Of a stretch of DNA of 64,000 bases, positions 33,595 through 41,380 are shown in pieces. Origin of the DNA: Candidatus Stahliibacteriota bacterium (lineage in GTDB: Bacteria; Hydrothermota; Tepidihabitantia; B3-TA06); contig SOJW01000015.1 in the NCBI GenBank assembly GCA_004375895.1, positions 1 through 64,000 of the forward strand. Direction: 5' to 3'. Each line of letters starts with the position of its first letter. Position 1 is the first letter of the stretch. Made by a program: the position numbers and the translations under genes. The notes beneath the pieces were generated by a model that had not been told where the DNA came from, did no database searches, and saw nothing but the letters and a program-made list of their open reading frames with translations.

Positions 33595-33951
33595 TCAACT
33601 TCCTCTGAGCTTCTTGTATAGTTGTGTAAGCATACGTTTGACGCCTTCGTATTCCCGCTCGATCGATGCGTACTCTTCTTCGTCAATGTAGGAGAGATCC
33701 TTAGCAAGAAGTAATTGATATCGTAACTCCTCGCAGGAGCCGATAGCTATATTCACAAACTGCGCAAACTCCTTTCCGCCCTCACGAGCGGCACCTTCAG
33801 CAAGATTCATTGGTATTGAATACGCCGCGCGTCTCATTTGCGTCACAAGCCCGTAAGTCTCGATCTGTGGAAACTTGGAGCTTAATCGGTATACATCCAG
33901 TACAAGCTGATGGGACCGCTTAAATACTTCGTATTTCCTGATCTCTCGCAT
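33595..33951 (-). CDS. Four-helix-bundle protein (S23/IVP family)
   Basis: Helical protein of 118 residues. VFKRSHQLVLDVYRLSSKFP, YGLVTQMRRAAYSIPMNLAE, GAAREGGKEFAQFVNIAIGS and LLLAKDLSYI match the family named after proteins encoded in rRNA intervening sequences and related to the Avd protein of diversity-generating retroelements. The role of free-standing members is unknown. It lies between divergent-type simple repeats on both sides (33493-33560 and 33969-34022), suggesting gene and repeats travel as one unit. Confidence 0.9.
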   Translation of the reverse strand: MREIRKYEVFKRSHQLVLDVYRLSSKFPQIETYGLVTQMRRAAYSIPMNLAEGAAREGGKEFAQFVNIAIGSCEELRYQLLLAKDLSYIDEEEYASIEREYEGVKRMLTQLYKKLRGS

Positions 33952-33968
33952 CTTTCGACCCCTAAGCC

Positions 33969-34022
33969 GCCTGCTGTTCGCCGTCAGCCGTCCGCTGTCA
34001 GCTGTGAGCTGTCAGCTGTTAG
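33969..34022. repeat. Simple repeats built on GCTGTCAGCTGTGAGC, right flank
   Basis: Imperfect tandem words (CCGTCAGCCGTCCGCTGTCAG, GCTGTGAGCTGTCAGCTG) that are the reverse complement type of the left flank; they end at the stop of the bactofilin-like gene. Confidence 0.8.
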
Positions 34023-35092
34023 CTCTTCTCCGTGCGCGGCTTTATCTCTAACCACAGACAGACAAGGAGGGCACCGAATCCGAAGACGAAGGCGGCGATC
34101 CTGAAGACCCATCCCACGTAAGGGATACGGAACAGCACCAGCGCGATGAAGGTGCCCAGAAGCATGGAGATGATGATGTGTGGTTCCTTGCCCTTCCTGG
34201 CCGCGGAAAGCAGCCAACGTCCCATAGCCGTTCCTGCGTAAACTATTGAGAAAATGATACCTATCAAGTAGAAAGCACTGACAAACAGACCCGCACCTAT
34301 TCCCACAATGGAGGCGAACGAGAGTATCACTATGAAAAGCACCAGCGGGAGCCCCAGAAGTGCTATGCCGCCAGTTAAGGCAGAAAGGCCGGGGTTGACC
34401 ATCAGTCTGCCGGTAACGTTTTTGAAGTGACGAGGAAGAACCAGTGAGATAAAGAGTCCTGCACCGGCAAAGAAGAGGAAACCGATGATAGTCCCGATCA
34501 ACCAGCGTCCAAAGGTACGCCTGGGCAGTTTCTTTTCCACTTCAGGTTTCTCTTTAGGCTCAGGAACAAACTCCCTGGCGCCACTTTTGAGCACGGCACC
34601 TTCCGCTATATGAAGCCTGCCTGCACTGTAGCGCAGGGTATCCTCGATAATCGCGCCATACTCTATGAATATCTCCGCCCCTGAGAGCATCACCGGCCCC
34701 TTGACGTGTCCTCGAAGGAAGATCACCGCTCCCACAGCCTCAAGCGAGTCGGTGAAGGTTCCGTCAAGCTGAAGACTTGCCCCGATGACATCAGCCTTAC
34801 CTTTGATCTCACCTGAGATCTCCACCGCCGCTCCTGCAGCCATAAGGTTGCCTGCTACATCCGATAAGAGACGCACATGCGCTCCTCCCAGGGTGGCATT
34901 CCCTGGAACAGGTGCCGCGACCTCAACAAAGGCACCTCCAGCAACCAGATCGTCTGAGATCTGCCGGGTTGAATCAATGCGTACTGCTGCACCGATCAGC
35001 GCATTGTCGGAGGCAAACTCCCAGGGGTTGATCTCAACCGCGCCAAGACCGGTCACAGAGAGAAGGAGAGCAAAAACAGCACACCTTTTCAT
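34019..35092 (-). CDS. Polymer-forming (bactofilin-like) exported membrane protein
   Basis: Protein of 357 residues. A signal peptide (MKRCAVFALLLSVTGLGAVE) precedes a beta-helix region (about 30-170) of short repeats such as GGAFVEVAAPVPGNATLGG, GAAVEISGEIKGKADVIGAS and GAVIFLRGHVKGPVML, like bactofilin/polymer-forming cytoskeletal domains. The C-terminal half has a linker rich in K and E and about five membrane spans. The combination of an exported beta-helix and a C-terminal membrane module is found in DUF-type bactofilin relatives. A structural or envelope-organising role is inferred. Confidence 0.8.
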   Translation of the reverse strand: MKRCAVFALLLSVTGLGAVEINPWEFASDNALIGAAVRIDSTRQISDDLVAGGAFVEVAAPVPGNATLGGAHVRLLSDVAGNLMAAGAAVEISGEIKGKADVIGASLQLDGTFTDSLEAVGAVIFLRGHVKGPVMLSGAEIFIEYGAIIEDTLRYSAGRLHIAEGAVLKSGAREFVPEPKEKPEVEKKLPRRTFGRWLIGTIIGFLFFAGAGLFISLVLPRHFKNVTGRLMVNPGLSALTGGIALLGLPLVLFIVILSFASIVGIGAGLFVSAFYLIGIIFSIVYAGTAMGRWLLSAARKGKEPHIIISMLLGTFIALVLFRIPYVGWVFRIAAFVFGFGALLVCLWLEIKPRTEKS

Positions 35093-35240
35093 GAATGCTC
35101 CTTTAGTTTCAGGTTCACTGGTAAAGACGCAGAGGTGTGAGGGAAGGTTTCAATAAATCCTCCCTTTCGCTTTAAGCGAAAGGATCGGAGTTAGAAAGGG
35201 ATAGAAGCGACCTTGAGGTCACTTCTTACCGTTTTTTATA

Positions 35241-35273
35241 TTGCGATCTTTTTGCGTTAGCAAAAAGGAGCAC
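35241..35273 (-). repeat. Constant-flank hairpin repeat, copy 3
   Basis: On the minus strand TGCTCC - TTTTTGC/GCAAAAA - GATCGCAA, just after the rubrerythrin-like stop. The loop differs from copy 1. Two more hairpins (CCTTTCGCTT/AAGCGAAAGG and AGAAG-GACCT/AGGTC-CTTCT) lie upstream in the same gap. Confidence 0.75.
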
Positions 35274-35287
35274 TTGATTTGGGGTGT

Positions 35288-35773
35288 CTAAATACCGCGC
35301 TCCTTGCGCTTCTGGGTAAGATCGGTGATGTGCTTGCGTTCCTCCTCTGCAATCGCTTCGATAAGTGGGTGATCGGCTTTATTCACGAACCGCATCATCT
35401 CGTGGTAGAAGAGCAGAGAATCCTTCTCCAATCCTATAGCGGCATCGAATGCCGTGGCCTCGTCAGGTGCTTCTTTGGCTAACCGTGCTCCCATGTTCTC
35501 ATCTGCAAAGACCTCTTTGGAGACCAGTGCCGCGAGGTAGGAACGCGCCTCGTCCCAGTCGTAGGGAGCAATGTAGCCCTCTTTGGACAGCCTATCTCGC
35601 AGTTCCTTGAAACGCTCAAGATGAACATCTTCCTGATCGGCCAGATACTTGAAGAAGGTCCTCATATCAGCCTCGTTGGATTTTCTGGCAAGCTCTTCGT
35701 AGAACGCCTTGCCGTTGCGCTCGATCTGGATCGCCATCTCACCTATCTCGTAGCCGGAGAATTTAATGCCCAC
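35288..35773 (-). CDS. Rubrerythrin-like ferritin-family protein
   Basis: Four-helix ferritin-like protein of 161 residues. Expected di-iron ligands occur in IQIERNGKAFYEELA, DQEDVHLERFKELR, EKDSLLFYHEMMRF and AEEERKHITDL. The C-terminal rubredoxin domain of classical rubrerythrin is missing. Such proteins reduce peroxide or act in oxidative-stress defence. A desulforedoxin-like protein is encoded just upstream on the same strand (35864-35986) and could supply electrons in trans; that pairing is inference from position. Confidence 0.85.
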   Translation of the reverse strand: MGIKFSGYEIGEMAIQIERNGKAFYEELARKSNEADMRTFFKYLADQEDVHLERFKELRDRLSKEGYIAPYDWDEARSYLAALVSKEVFADENMGARLAKEAPDEATAFDAAIGLEKDSLLFYHEMMRFVNKADHPLIEAIAEEERKHITDLTQKRKERGI

Positions 35774-35828
35774 TTTGCCTCCTTTAATTTTCCTGCAAGT
35801 TTACTCCCGTTTCGTGACATCCAGCCAC

Positions 35829-35869
35829 AGTGTTACGGGTGTGTTACGGGCGTGTTACGGGTGTTACGG
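35829..35869. repeat. Short tandem GTGTTACGGG repeat
   Basis: Four imperfect copies of GTGTTACGGG in a row, running into the stop of the desulforedoxin-like gene. The same word appears singly at about 22538 and 58498 in intergenic DNA. Confidence 0.75.
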
Positions 35870-35986
35870 GGCCTCCTTAGGTTCCATATCCTGGCCGCAG
35901 CAGACGAGCGTTCCGGCTCCCGCTTTCGTAACCTTCACTTCCTGTCCGCAGATGTTGCAGACGTAGGTCTTTCCTTCATCAGCCAT
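35864..35986 (-). CDS. Desulforedoxin-like small iron protein
   Basis: A 40-residue protein too short for the ORF track: MADEGKTYVCNICGQEVKVT, KAGAGTLVCCGQDMEPKEAP. The C-x-x-C...C-C pattern with YVC-IC and LVCCGQDM is that of desulforedoxin and of the N-terminal domain of desulfoferrodoxin, which bind one iron through four cysteines. The ATG at 35986 has GGAGGATCC upstream. It precedes the rubrerythrin-like gene by about 90 bases on the same strand, so a peroxide- or superoxide-detoxifying pair is likely. Confidence 0.85.
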   Translation of the reverse strand: MADEGKTYVCNICGQEVKVTKAGAGTLVCCGQDMEPKEAP

Positions 35987-36175
35987 TGGATCCTCCTTGT
36001 CTTTAATTCTAAGTTGCCTCGATTCTTATCTTAACCTGTAACCCCGCCGGCGGGCGTAAGCTAAACGACTGTCCGGCGGAGGTCGTGTGCTCTCCTTCAA
36101 TTTACTCTAAACAAAAACCGGCTCTTGTCAAGAGAGAATCTGCTGTGATCCGGCAAGCTTTTGGGAACAAAGCAC

Positions 36176-36203
36176 TTGACTACGCCCGTTTTTTGAATAG
36201 GAT
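36176..36203 (+). promoter_or_regulatory. Promoter of the methyltransferase gene, leaderless geometry
   Basis: TTGACT (36176-36181), 16 bases, TAGGAT (36198-36203), then five bases to the ATG at 36209. Confidence 0.65.
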
Positions 36204-36208
36204 GCCCC

Positions 36209-36865
36209 ATGAGTGATGCGGCAAGCAGAACGGATTCCGACCCTCAAGCGAGCAGGCAAAAAAGGGCTATCCCAGATCTATTCCTGTTGCAGTATCTTCC
36301 TATAGTTCCGCGGGGGATAGCACTCGATCTGGGCGCTGGCAACGGTCGCAACAGCCTCTTCCTGGCCGAGCACGGCTTCGAGGTGGATGCATTTGACCGC
36401 GACGCCGAATCAGTAGAAAAACTTATGAGGGTAGCCCAGGAGCGGAATCTGCCTGTCAGGGCGATAAGGAACGAACTCACCACTTTGACTATTCTGCCCA
36501 AACGCTACTCGCTCGCCGTAATCGCCTGGGTGTTGATGTTTTTGAGACGCGGCGAACGCGATGGATTGGTTAAGATGGCCATTCGAGGACTTGTTCCTGG
36601 CGGATTCGTCTACCTTGGGGTGTTTTCTACCCAGGACCCTGGATACGCTCTGTGTAAGGAAAAGTTCGAGGAGATCGAAGAACGCACCTTCTTCGTGCCC
36701 AAACGCAAGATGACCATGCACTACTTCCTCCCGGAAGAGGCCAAGGCGCTCCTGGGGGGCCTTGATTTGATCGCCTTCAAAGAAGGCTACGAGATGGACA
36801 TAGGCCACGGCGATCCTCACCATCATGGCCGCATAGAGGTAATCGCCCGTTTGCCCAAAGAATAA
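36209..36865 (+). CDS. Class I SAM-dependent methyltransferase
   Basis: Protein of 218 residues. The SAM-binding motif I is IALDLGAGNGRNSLFLAEHG, with an acidic residue at the end of strand 2 (VDAFDRDAESVEKL), and later motifs RYSLAVIAWVLMFLRRGERD and GLVPGGFVYLGVFS. It resembles the TehB-like/methyltransferase-domain 11 group, but no substrate can be assigned. It seems to be a single-gene transcription unit with a leaderless promoter. Confidence 0.85.
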   Translation: MSDAASRTDSDPQASRQKRAIPDLFLLQYLPIVPRGIALDLGAGNGRNSLFLAEHGFEVDAFDRDAESVEKLMRVAQERNLPVRAIRNELTTLTILPKRYSLAVIAWVLMFLRRGERDGLVKMAIRGLVPGGFVYLGVFSTQDPGYALCKEKFEEIEERTFFVPKRKMTMHYFLPEEAKALLGGLDLIAFKEGYEMDIGHGDPHHHGRIEVIARLPKE

Positions 36866-36895
36866 AACCTTTGCATCTTTCAAAATCCCTATACC

Positions 36896-36923
36896 TTGAC
36901 TCCATCCGAGTAAAATCTATAAT
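36896..36923 (+). promoter_or_regulatory. Promoter of the FmdB-type gene, leaderless geometry
   Basis: TTGACT (36896-36901), 16 bases, TATAAT (36918-36923), then seven bases to the ATG at 36931. Confidence 0.72.
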
Positions 36924-36930
36924 CTAGGGT

Positions 36931-37161
36931 ATGCCTATAAGAGAGTTCTGCTGCCGCGACTGCGGAGCAAGCTTTGAGTTTCTGATCCTCAAGAAGTCGG
37001 ACGAGGCCCAGGCAAGTTGTCCGAAGTGCAAGTCTCGCAATCTTGAAAGATTGCTCTCGGTGTTCGGGGTAGCAGGCGCGGTCGAGAAAGCCCGGACTTC
37101 CTCCGGGGGAAGTGGGTGTTCTACCTGTTCATCAAGCAACTGCTCCACCTGCGGAACTTAA
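36931..37161 (+). CDS. FmdB-family zinc-ribbon protein
   Basis: Small protein of 76 residues with the FmdB zinc ribbon: MPIREFCCRDCGASFEFLI, then ASCPKCKSRNLERLLSVFG, giving CxxC...CxxC. The tail is rich in Ser, Gly and Cys (SGCSTCSSSNCSTCGT), as in many members. The family is named after a putative regulator of formamidase in Methylophilus, but the biochemical role is not established. The stop is followed by a hairpin that may be a degenerate copy of the constant-flank repeat. Confidence 0.9.
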   Translation: MPIREFCCRDCGASFEFLILKKSDEAQASCPKCKSRNLERLLSVFGVAGAVEKARTSSGGSGCSTCSSSNCSTCGT

Positions 37162-37234
37162 TGTTCCTTTTGCTCAAAGCGTAAATGGAGCATTAAGGGG
37201 TTCCCAAAATGGAACGGAGTATTCTTCTGGGGTG

Positions 37235-38716
37235 CTAGTCGTTGCGCGACCAGTATCTCTCCTGAGAAACCTCCTCCAGATCGGCGGGCTCCAGCCCGAG
37301 ATGGGGCAGGGCGTTGTCGGGTATCTCAATAGGTAAGGACTTGGGCCCGGTGCACTTGCCCTCAAGGAAGTTTACGGCGGCGGCAAAACCTGAGATAAGG
37401 GATTCATCTATCGTGCAGTAGTAGAACCTGCCGTTGCGGCCGATCAGGGAGAGGTTCTGGAACCGATCTAAGTAATCAAGGATCAGCTCGAGCGGCTCAC
37501 GATAGCCCACGCTCCATACAGGATAAGCGTGCGGCACAAACACCTTTTCAGCCTTACCGATCTCAGAACCCTCCAGCAGCCCCAGCCGACGTCCTGTATT
37601 GAGAACAAGATCCAAAAGATCCTCAACCGGCGCCTTCCAGAACCGATCGCCCTCGTTTGCGAAGAATTCAACCACCAGTGATGAGTGCCTTCCGTCAGGC
37701 ACCATTGCAGCACTCCAGTTGCGGGGCTCGTGCCAGCGGCTGAACGGAACCCTCTCATCAGGGAAGTATATCCATGAATCATCGGTAACGTTGGACGCGT
37801 TGATGCGGATGAACAGTATAACCAGGTCGCGGTATCGAAGCCTGGAGGCCGCTGTAAGGACTTCAGGTGGAGGCAAGGGGTCAAGTGCGGCGACCAGAAG
37901 GTCAAGGTCTATTGATGAGGCAACCCATTCGGGTCCGATGGATTTTCTACTGCCTTTTGGGTCTCGGCTGATGATTCTCGTGATGCGCTTGCCGTCGTGT
38001 TTTACCTTTACTACCTCTTCGCCCAGGTGAACCTTTCCTCCCCTTTCCTCGACCCCTCGCTTCATATAGTGGGAGATCTGGCCGATCCCGTGTCTTGGAT
38101 AGAGGAAGCGGTCAACAAGGGTGGCGATATCGCCTCTGCGCGAGAAGAACTCACGAACCACCTTGCCCAGGGAGAGTCCCTTGATTCGCAAGGCTGCCCA
38201 GTCAGCTGAAAGCTCGGAAGGCTCCATCCCCCACACCTTGCGGGTGTAGTTTTCGAAGTTGAACTCGTAAAGCGAGCGGCCAAAACGGTGCACCACCCAA
38301 TCCTCGAAGCTCTCTTCTTTTCTGCTTCTAGTGCTCCTGGCCTTTTCTACCAGATAATCGGTGAGCATCTTGAAAGAGTGTGTTACGGGAAGCTTGCGGG
38401 CCACATCGGAAAGGCGAACAGGATAATCAAAGAAGCGGCCGTCGAGGTAGAAGCGGCTCTTGCGCGGGGTCATGATCAATTCCTCACCCAGAAGCTTCTT
38501 TAGGAACACTGCAAGATAGCGCGAGGGGCTGTAGTAGCGGTGCCCGCCCAGGTCGTGGTAGTATCCGTCGTCGGTGCGGCGGGTAAGAGCGAGCCCACCG
38601 GGGATCTTGCGCCTCTCGATTACCTCGGTATCCACCCCTGCACTGCCAGCAAGGTAGGCTGCACCCAGGCCAGCCGTGCCTGCGCCCAGCACGCAGAGAC
38701 AACATCCCCTACTCAT
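37235..38716 (-). CDS. FAD-dependent oxidoreductase (UDP-galactopyranose mutase / amine-oxidase-like fold)
   Basis: Protein of 493 residues with an N-terminal Rossmann motif VLGAGTAGLGAAYLAGSAGV and EVIERRKIPGGLALT, then DDGYYHDLGGHRYYSPSRYL. The GG-motif region, substrate domain (MEPSELSADWAALRIKGLSL) and C-terminal FAD segment follow. This architecture occurs in UDP-galactopyranose mutase-related and protoporphyrinogen-oxidase-like proteins often found with polysaccharide or lipid glycosylation genes. A GT-C glycosyltransferase gene overlaps its start. Substrate not determined. Confidence 0.8.
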   Translation of the reverse strand: MSRGCCLCVLGAGTAGLGAAYLAGSAGVDTEVIERRKIPGGLALTRRTDDGYYHDLGGHRYYSPSRYLAVFLKKLLGEELIMTPRKSRFYLDGRFFDYPVRLSDVARKLPVTHSFKMLTDYLVEKARSTRSRKEESFEDWVVHRFGRSLYEFNFENYTRKVWGMEPSELSADWAALRIKGLSLGKVVREFFSRRGDIATLVDRFLYPRHGIGQISHYMKRGVEERGGKVHLGEEVVKVKHDGKRITRIISRDPKGSRKSIGPEWVASSIDLDLLVAALDPLPPPEVLTAASRLRYRDLVILFIRINASNVTDDSWIYFPDERVPFSRWHEPRNWSAAMVPDGRHSSLVVEFFANEGDRFWKAPVEDLLDLVLNTGRRLGLLEGSEIGKAEKVFVPHAYPVWSVGYREPLELILDYLDRFQNLSLIGRNGRFYYCTIDESLISGFAAAVNFLEGKCTGPKSLPIEIPDNALPHLGLEPADLEEVSQERYWSRND

Positions 38717-40113
38717 AGCCGACGTAGCGTGTTTGTCTTCTTAAGACCGAAGATCAATCCGTGTGCTGCAAGAAGCGCTGCAAGCGGCAACAAGGGCAGG
38801 AAGTGGCGAGGCTGTCCTGCCGGGCCGGTAACACCTATAAAATACAGCGCCGTCAGAAAAGCGAGGAGGTTAAAAGATACCTTGAAGCTTTTCTTAACGA
38901 ATCCCTTTATCGCCAGTACGATAATGAAGATATTGAATAGCAACCCCAGCACGTAGACAACAAACACCCAGCCGGTGGGTGCTATACGTTCCTGCCAGAT
39001 CACCCTTAGCGCCTCCCTCACATCACCCTTCAGAATAGCCTTTTGGACGGGGGGAGTAAGGTTTCTGATTTCTTGCTCAGGGGAAGCGTAAAAAAGCAGG
39101 AACTCGGCAAAGCCCAAGGGGAGCAGGGTTTTGGCCACACCTGCGGCGTAGAGCACTGTGTATCGACCGGGATGCTTCAGGATGTAGCGCACGGCTTCCC
39201 GCCCGGTAAAGATGAACCCCTCCGCCTCATTGCACGGCTCGCCGTATCTTGCAAAGGCGGCCCGCTCCAGATCGGCTTCTGCCTCATTGACGGTCTTGCC
39301 TTCAATACTGGCTTTTATCGGGGCGGCATGAATATGCGACAGGTTAAAGGACTGAACGGTAGAGAAGAAGAAGTGTCCGAATACTACCCGATTTCGAATA
39401 AACCAGGGAGAGACAACCGCGATGCAGACCAGAAGCAGCGCTCCGTAGCCGAACAAACGAGATCGGCCAGGCTTACCGAATGGTTTGATGAAGAAAAGAA
39501 AGGCGAGGATAAGAGGGAAGTATAGTCCAATGGGTCGTGTAAGAGCGCCCAACCCTAAAAGCAGGCCTGCACCAAGACCGGAGTATACAGGACGGCGACC
39601 TTCAAAAAGACGAAGCACCAACCACAAACCAGGGAGAAGAAATACAAGGAAAAGGATATCAGTCATGATCTGGGTAGAATAAAAGGCAAGGCACAGATTA
39701 AGTAGAAGCAGGATGCCTGCAATGATCCCCGCCTTCTTGGAGAACTGCCGAATTCCACACCACGTAATCCCTGCAATAAGCGCAAGGCTCAAGATAACCT
39801 GGATTATCACAACAGCATAGGGCGATTGCCCGAATACAGCATAGATTCCGGCGATGAACAGTGTATAGCCGGGTACCATGGTCGAGTTCGGTTCGTAAGG
39901 AGAGGCTTGAGCCAGAGAGTAACCGTTACCCTGAAGTATGTTCAGCGCCAGGCGTTCATACCACACACTATCCGCACAGACAAATAGCCTTGAGGAATCT
40001 TTGAGTGCAGGGATAAGTAGAAGGAAGTGGATCGCCAGTGAAGCCGCCAGAAGCAGAACCAGCCACCGATTGCTCCTTAACGTCTCCCTCAGATTCAATC
40101 GGCAGCCGTGCAT
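38713..40113 (-). CDS. GT-C family glycosyltransferase (ArnT/PMT-like, GT39 type)
   Basis: Membrane protein of 466 residues with about ten to twelve spans. The first periplasmic loop carries the acidic metal-binding motif in LFVCADSVWYERLALNILQG, and SPYEPNSTMVPGYTLFIAGI follows, as in lipid-phosphate-sugar-dependent transferases. These enzymes transfer a sugar from a polyprenyl carrier to lipid or protein outside the membrane. It shares four bases with the FAD oxidoreductase gene downstream. Acceptor and sugar are unknown. Confidence 0.82.
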   Translation of the reverse strand: MHGCRLNLRETLRSNRWLVLLLAASLAIHFLLLIPALKDSSRLFVCADSVWYERLALNILQGNGYSLAQASPYEPNSTMVPGYTLFIAGIYAVFGQSPYAVVIIQVILSLALIAGITWCGIRQFSKKAGIIAGILLLLNLCLAFYSTQIMTDILFLVFLLPGLWLVLRLFEGRRPVYSGLGAGLLLGLGALTRPIGLYFPLILAFLFFIKPFGKPGRSRLFGYGALLLVCIAVVSPWFIRNRVVFGHFFFSTVQSFNLSHIHAAPIKASIEGKTVNEAEADLERAAFARYGEPCNEAEGFIFTGREAVRYILKHPGRYTVLYAAGVAKTLLPLGFAEFLLFYASPEQEIRNLTPPVQKAILKGDVREALRVIWQERIAPTGWVFVVYVLGLLFNIFIIVLAIKGFVKKSFKVSFNLLAFLTALYFIGVTGPAGQPRHFLPLLPLAALLAAHGLIFGLKKTNTLRRL

Positions 40114-40121
40114 TTAATGAA

Positions 40122-41195
40122 CTATTCCAGGGATTCTTCAGCCTCGGCGCTCAGGTTCTTGAGATATGTGCGGGCCGCGGAGGAAAAGGACCCGTCAGGG
40201 TCGACCTCAAGCACCGCTTCGAAGTCGCTGTGTGCGGCATCCCTCTGACCTTGTTCAAGACGTATCTTACCGCGCTCAAGGTAGGCTTCGGCGATCCTGG
40301 AGCGGGCAAGCTCGCTTTCAGGATCCCTCTCAAGTGCTTTTTTGTAGTCGTCAAGTGCGGCGTTGTATTCGGCCTGGTCAAGGTATACCCTTCCCCGGTT
40401 CAGGTAGGCGCGGGTGAGGCCTGGATCGAGGAGCAACGCCTTGGTGTAGTCAGCCTCTGCTCTGATTAGATCTCCCATTCTGTAGTAGGCGGTGCCGCGA
40501 TTATTGTAAGCCAGGGCGTAGCCGGGCTTTAGTTCAAGAGCATGTGTATAGTCGGCTATGGCCTCATCAAGACGGCCCGCATCCGCATGCAGGGCACCTC
40601 GGTTGTTATAGGCCAGGGCCGAGCCCGGATCAAGCTCTAAGGCCTGATCATAGAACTTCAAGGCCTCCTCGTCCGAGCCTTCGTATTCCGCGCACAGTGC
40701 AAGGTTAAGGTATATCTCCGGGTTCTGGGAATCAAGCTTGAGAGCCTTCTCATATATCAGTCGTGCCTGGTTGTAGTTCTCCTTCTTGAAGTAGACGTTG
40801 CCCAGGTTGTTGTGGTAGTCGGCCCTTGTCGAATCGAGCCTTATAGCCTGCTCGAAGTCGAGCCTTGCCTGATCCAGCGCCTTCATGTGCATGTAGGTGG
40901 TGGCGCGATTGTGGTAGTAGACCGCGTCCTTCGGGCTAAGTCCTATCGCCTTACTGAAGACGGCGGCTGCGGCCTCGTAGTCGGCGAGCGCATCGTAGGC
41001 CAACCCCATACGGTTGAAGGGCTCGGGCTTCTGGGGCTTCTTCTCGGTATATTCCTTGTATAGCTCGGCGGCTTTGGCGTAATCTCCCTCTTCTAGAGCC
41101 GTATCTGCATCGCGGATCAACCGCGGGGTGCAGCCGAATAACGTAAGGGCAACGGCTAAAAGACCCGCCATGTAAAGAAACTTCTTCACGATCAA
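40122..41195 (-). CDS. TPR-repeat lipoprotein
   Basis: Protein of 357 residues with lipoprotein signal MIVKKFLYMAGLLAVALTLFGC. The rest is about nine tetratricopeptide repeats, for example AKAAELYKEYTEKKPQKPEP, YYHNRATTYMHMKALDQARL and AYNNRGALHADAGRLDEAIA. TPR lipoproteins act as scaffolds in outer-membrane or periplasmic complexes. It is the probable first gene of a minus-strand unit with the glycosyltransferase and FAD oxidoreductase (nine-base spacing). Confidence 0.88.
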   Translation of the reverse strand: MIVKKFLYMAGLLAVALTLFGCTPRLIRDADTALEEGDYAKAAELYKEYTEKKPQKPEPFNRMGLAYDALADYEAAAAVFSKAIGLSPKDAVYYHNRATTYMHMKALDQARLDFEQAIRLDSTRADYHNNLGNVYFKKENYNQARLIYEKALKLDSQNPEIYLNLALCAEYEGSDEEALKFYDQALELDPGSALAYNNRGALHADAGRLDEAIADYTHALELKPGYALAYNNRGTAYYRMGDLIRAEADYTKALLLDPGLTRAYLNRGRVYLDQAEYNAALDDYKKALERDPESELARSRIAEAYLERGKIRLEQGQRDAAHSDFEAVLEVDPDGSFSSAARTYLKNLSAEAEESLE

Positions 41196-41280
41196 CCTCC
41201 GGGTTTTCTTGTTTGCTAAATCATACAGAGAGTTTTAGAGGTGTCAACTCTTAAAACCATGCCGCAACCGAATCAACCCC

Positions 41281-41309
41281 TTGACAAGGTTCCAAAAACT
41301 GGATAATAT
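41281..41309 (+). promoter_or_regulatory. Promoter of the PPC-domain lipoprotein gene
   Basis: TTGACA (41281-41286), 17 bases, TAATAT (41304-41309). The gene itself starts at 41381 with AGGAGGAGAA, giving a leader of about 65 bases. Confidence 0.65.
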
Positions 41310-41380
41310 TAATGGATCGGATGTTTCTTCCAAAGATTGAGAAGCAACCGCACTCGGTGCAAACCAACCGAGGAGGAGAA

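Noticed and set aside
35829-35869. Tandem GTGTTACGGG words as a CRISPR array
   Set aside because: The unit is ten bases with no spacers, far too short and regular for CRISPR; it is a simple repeat.
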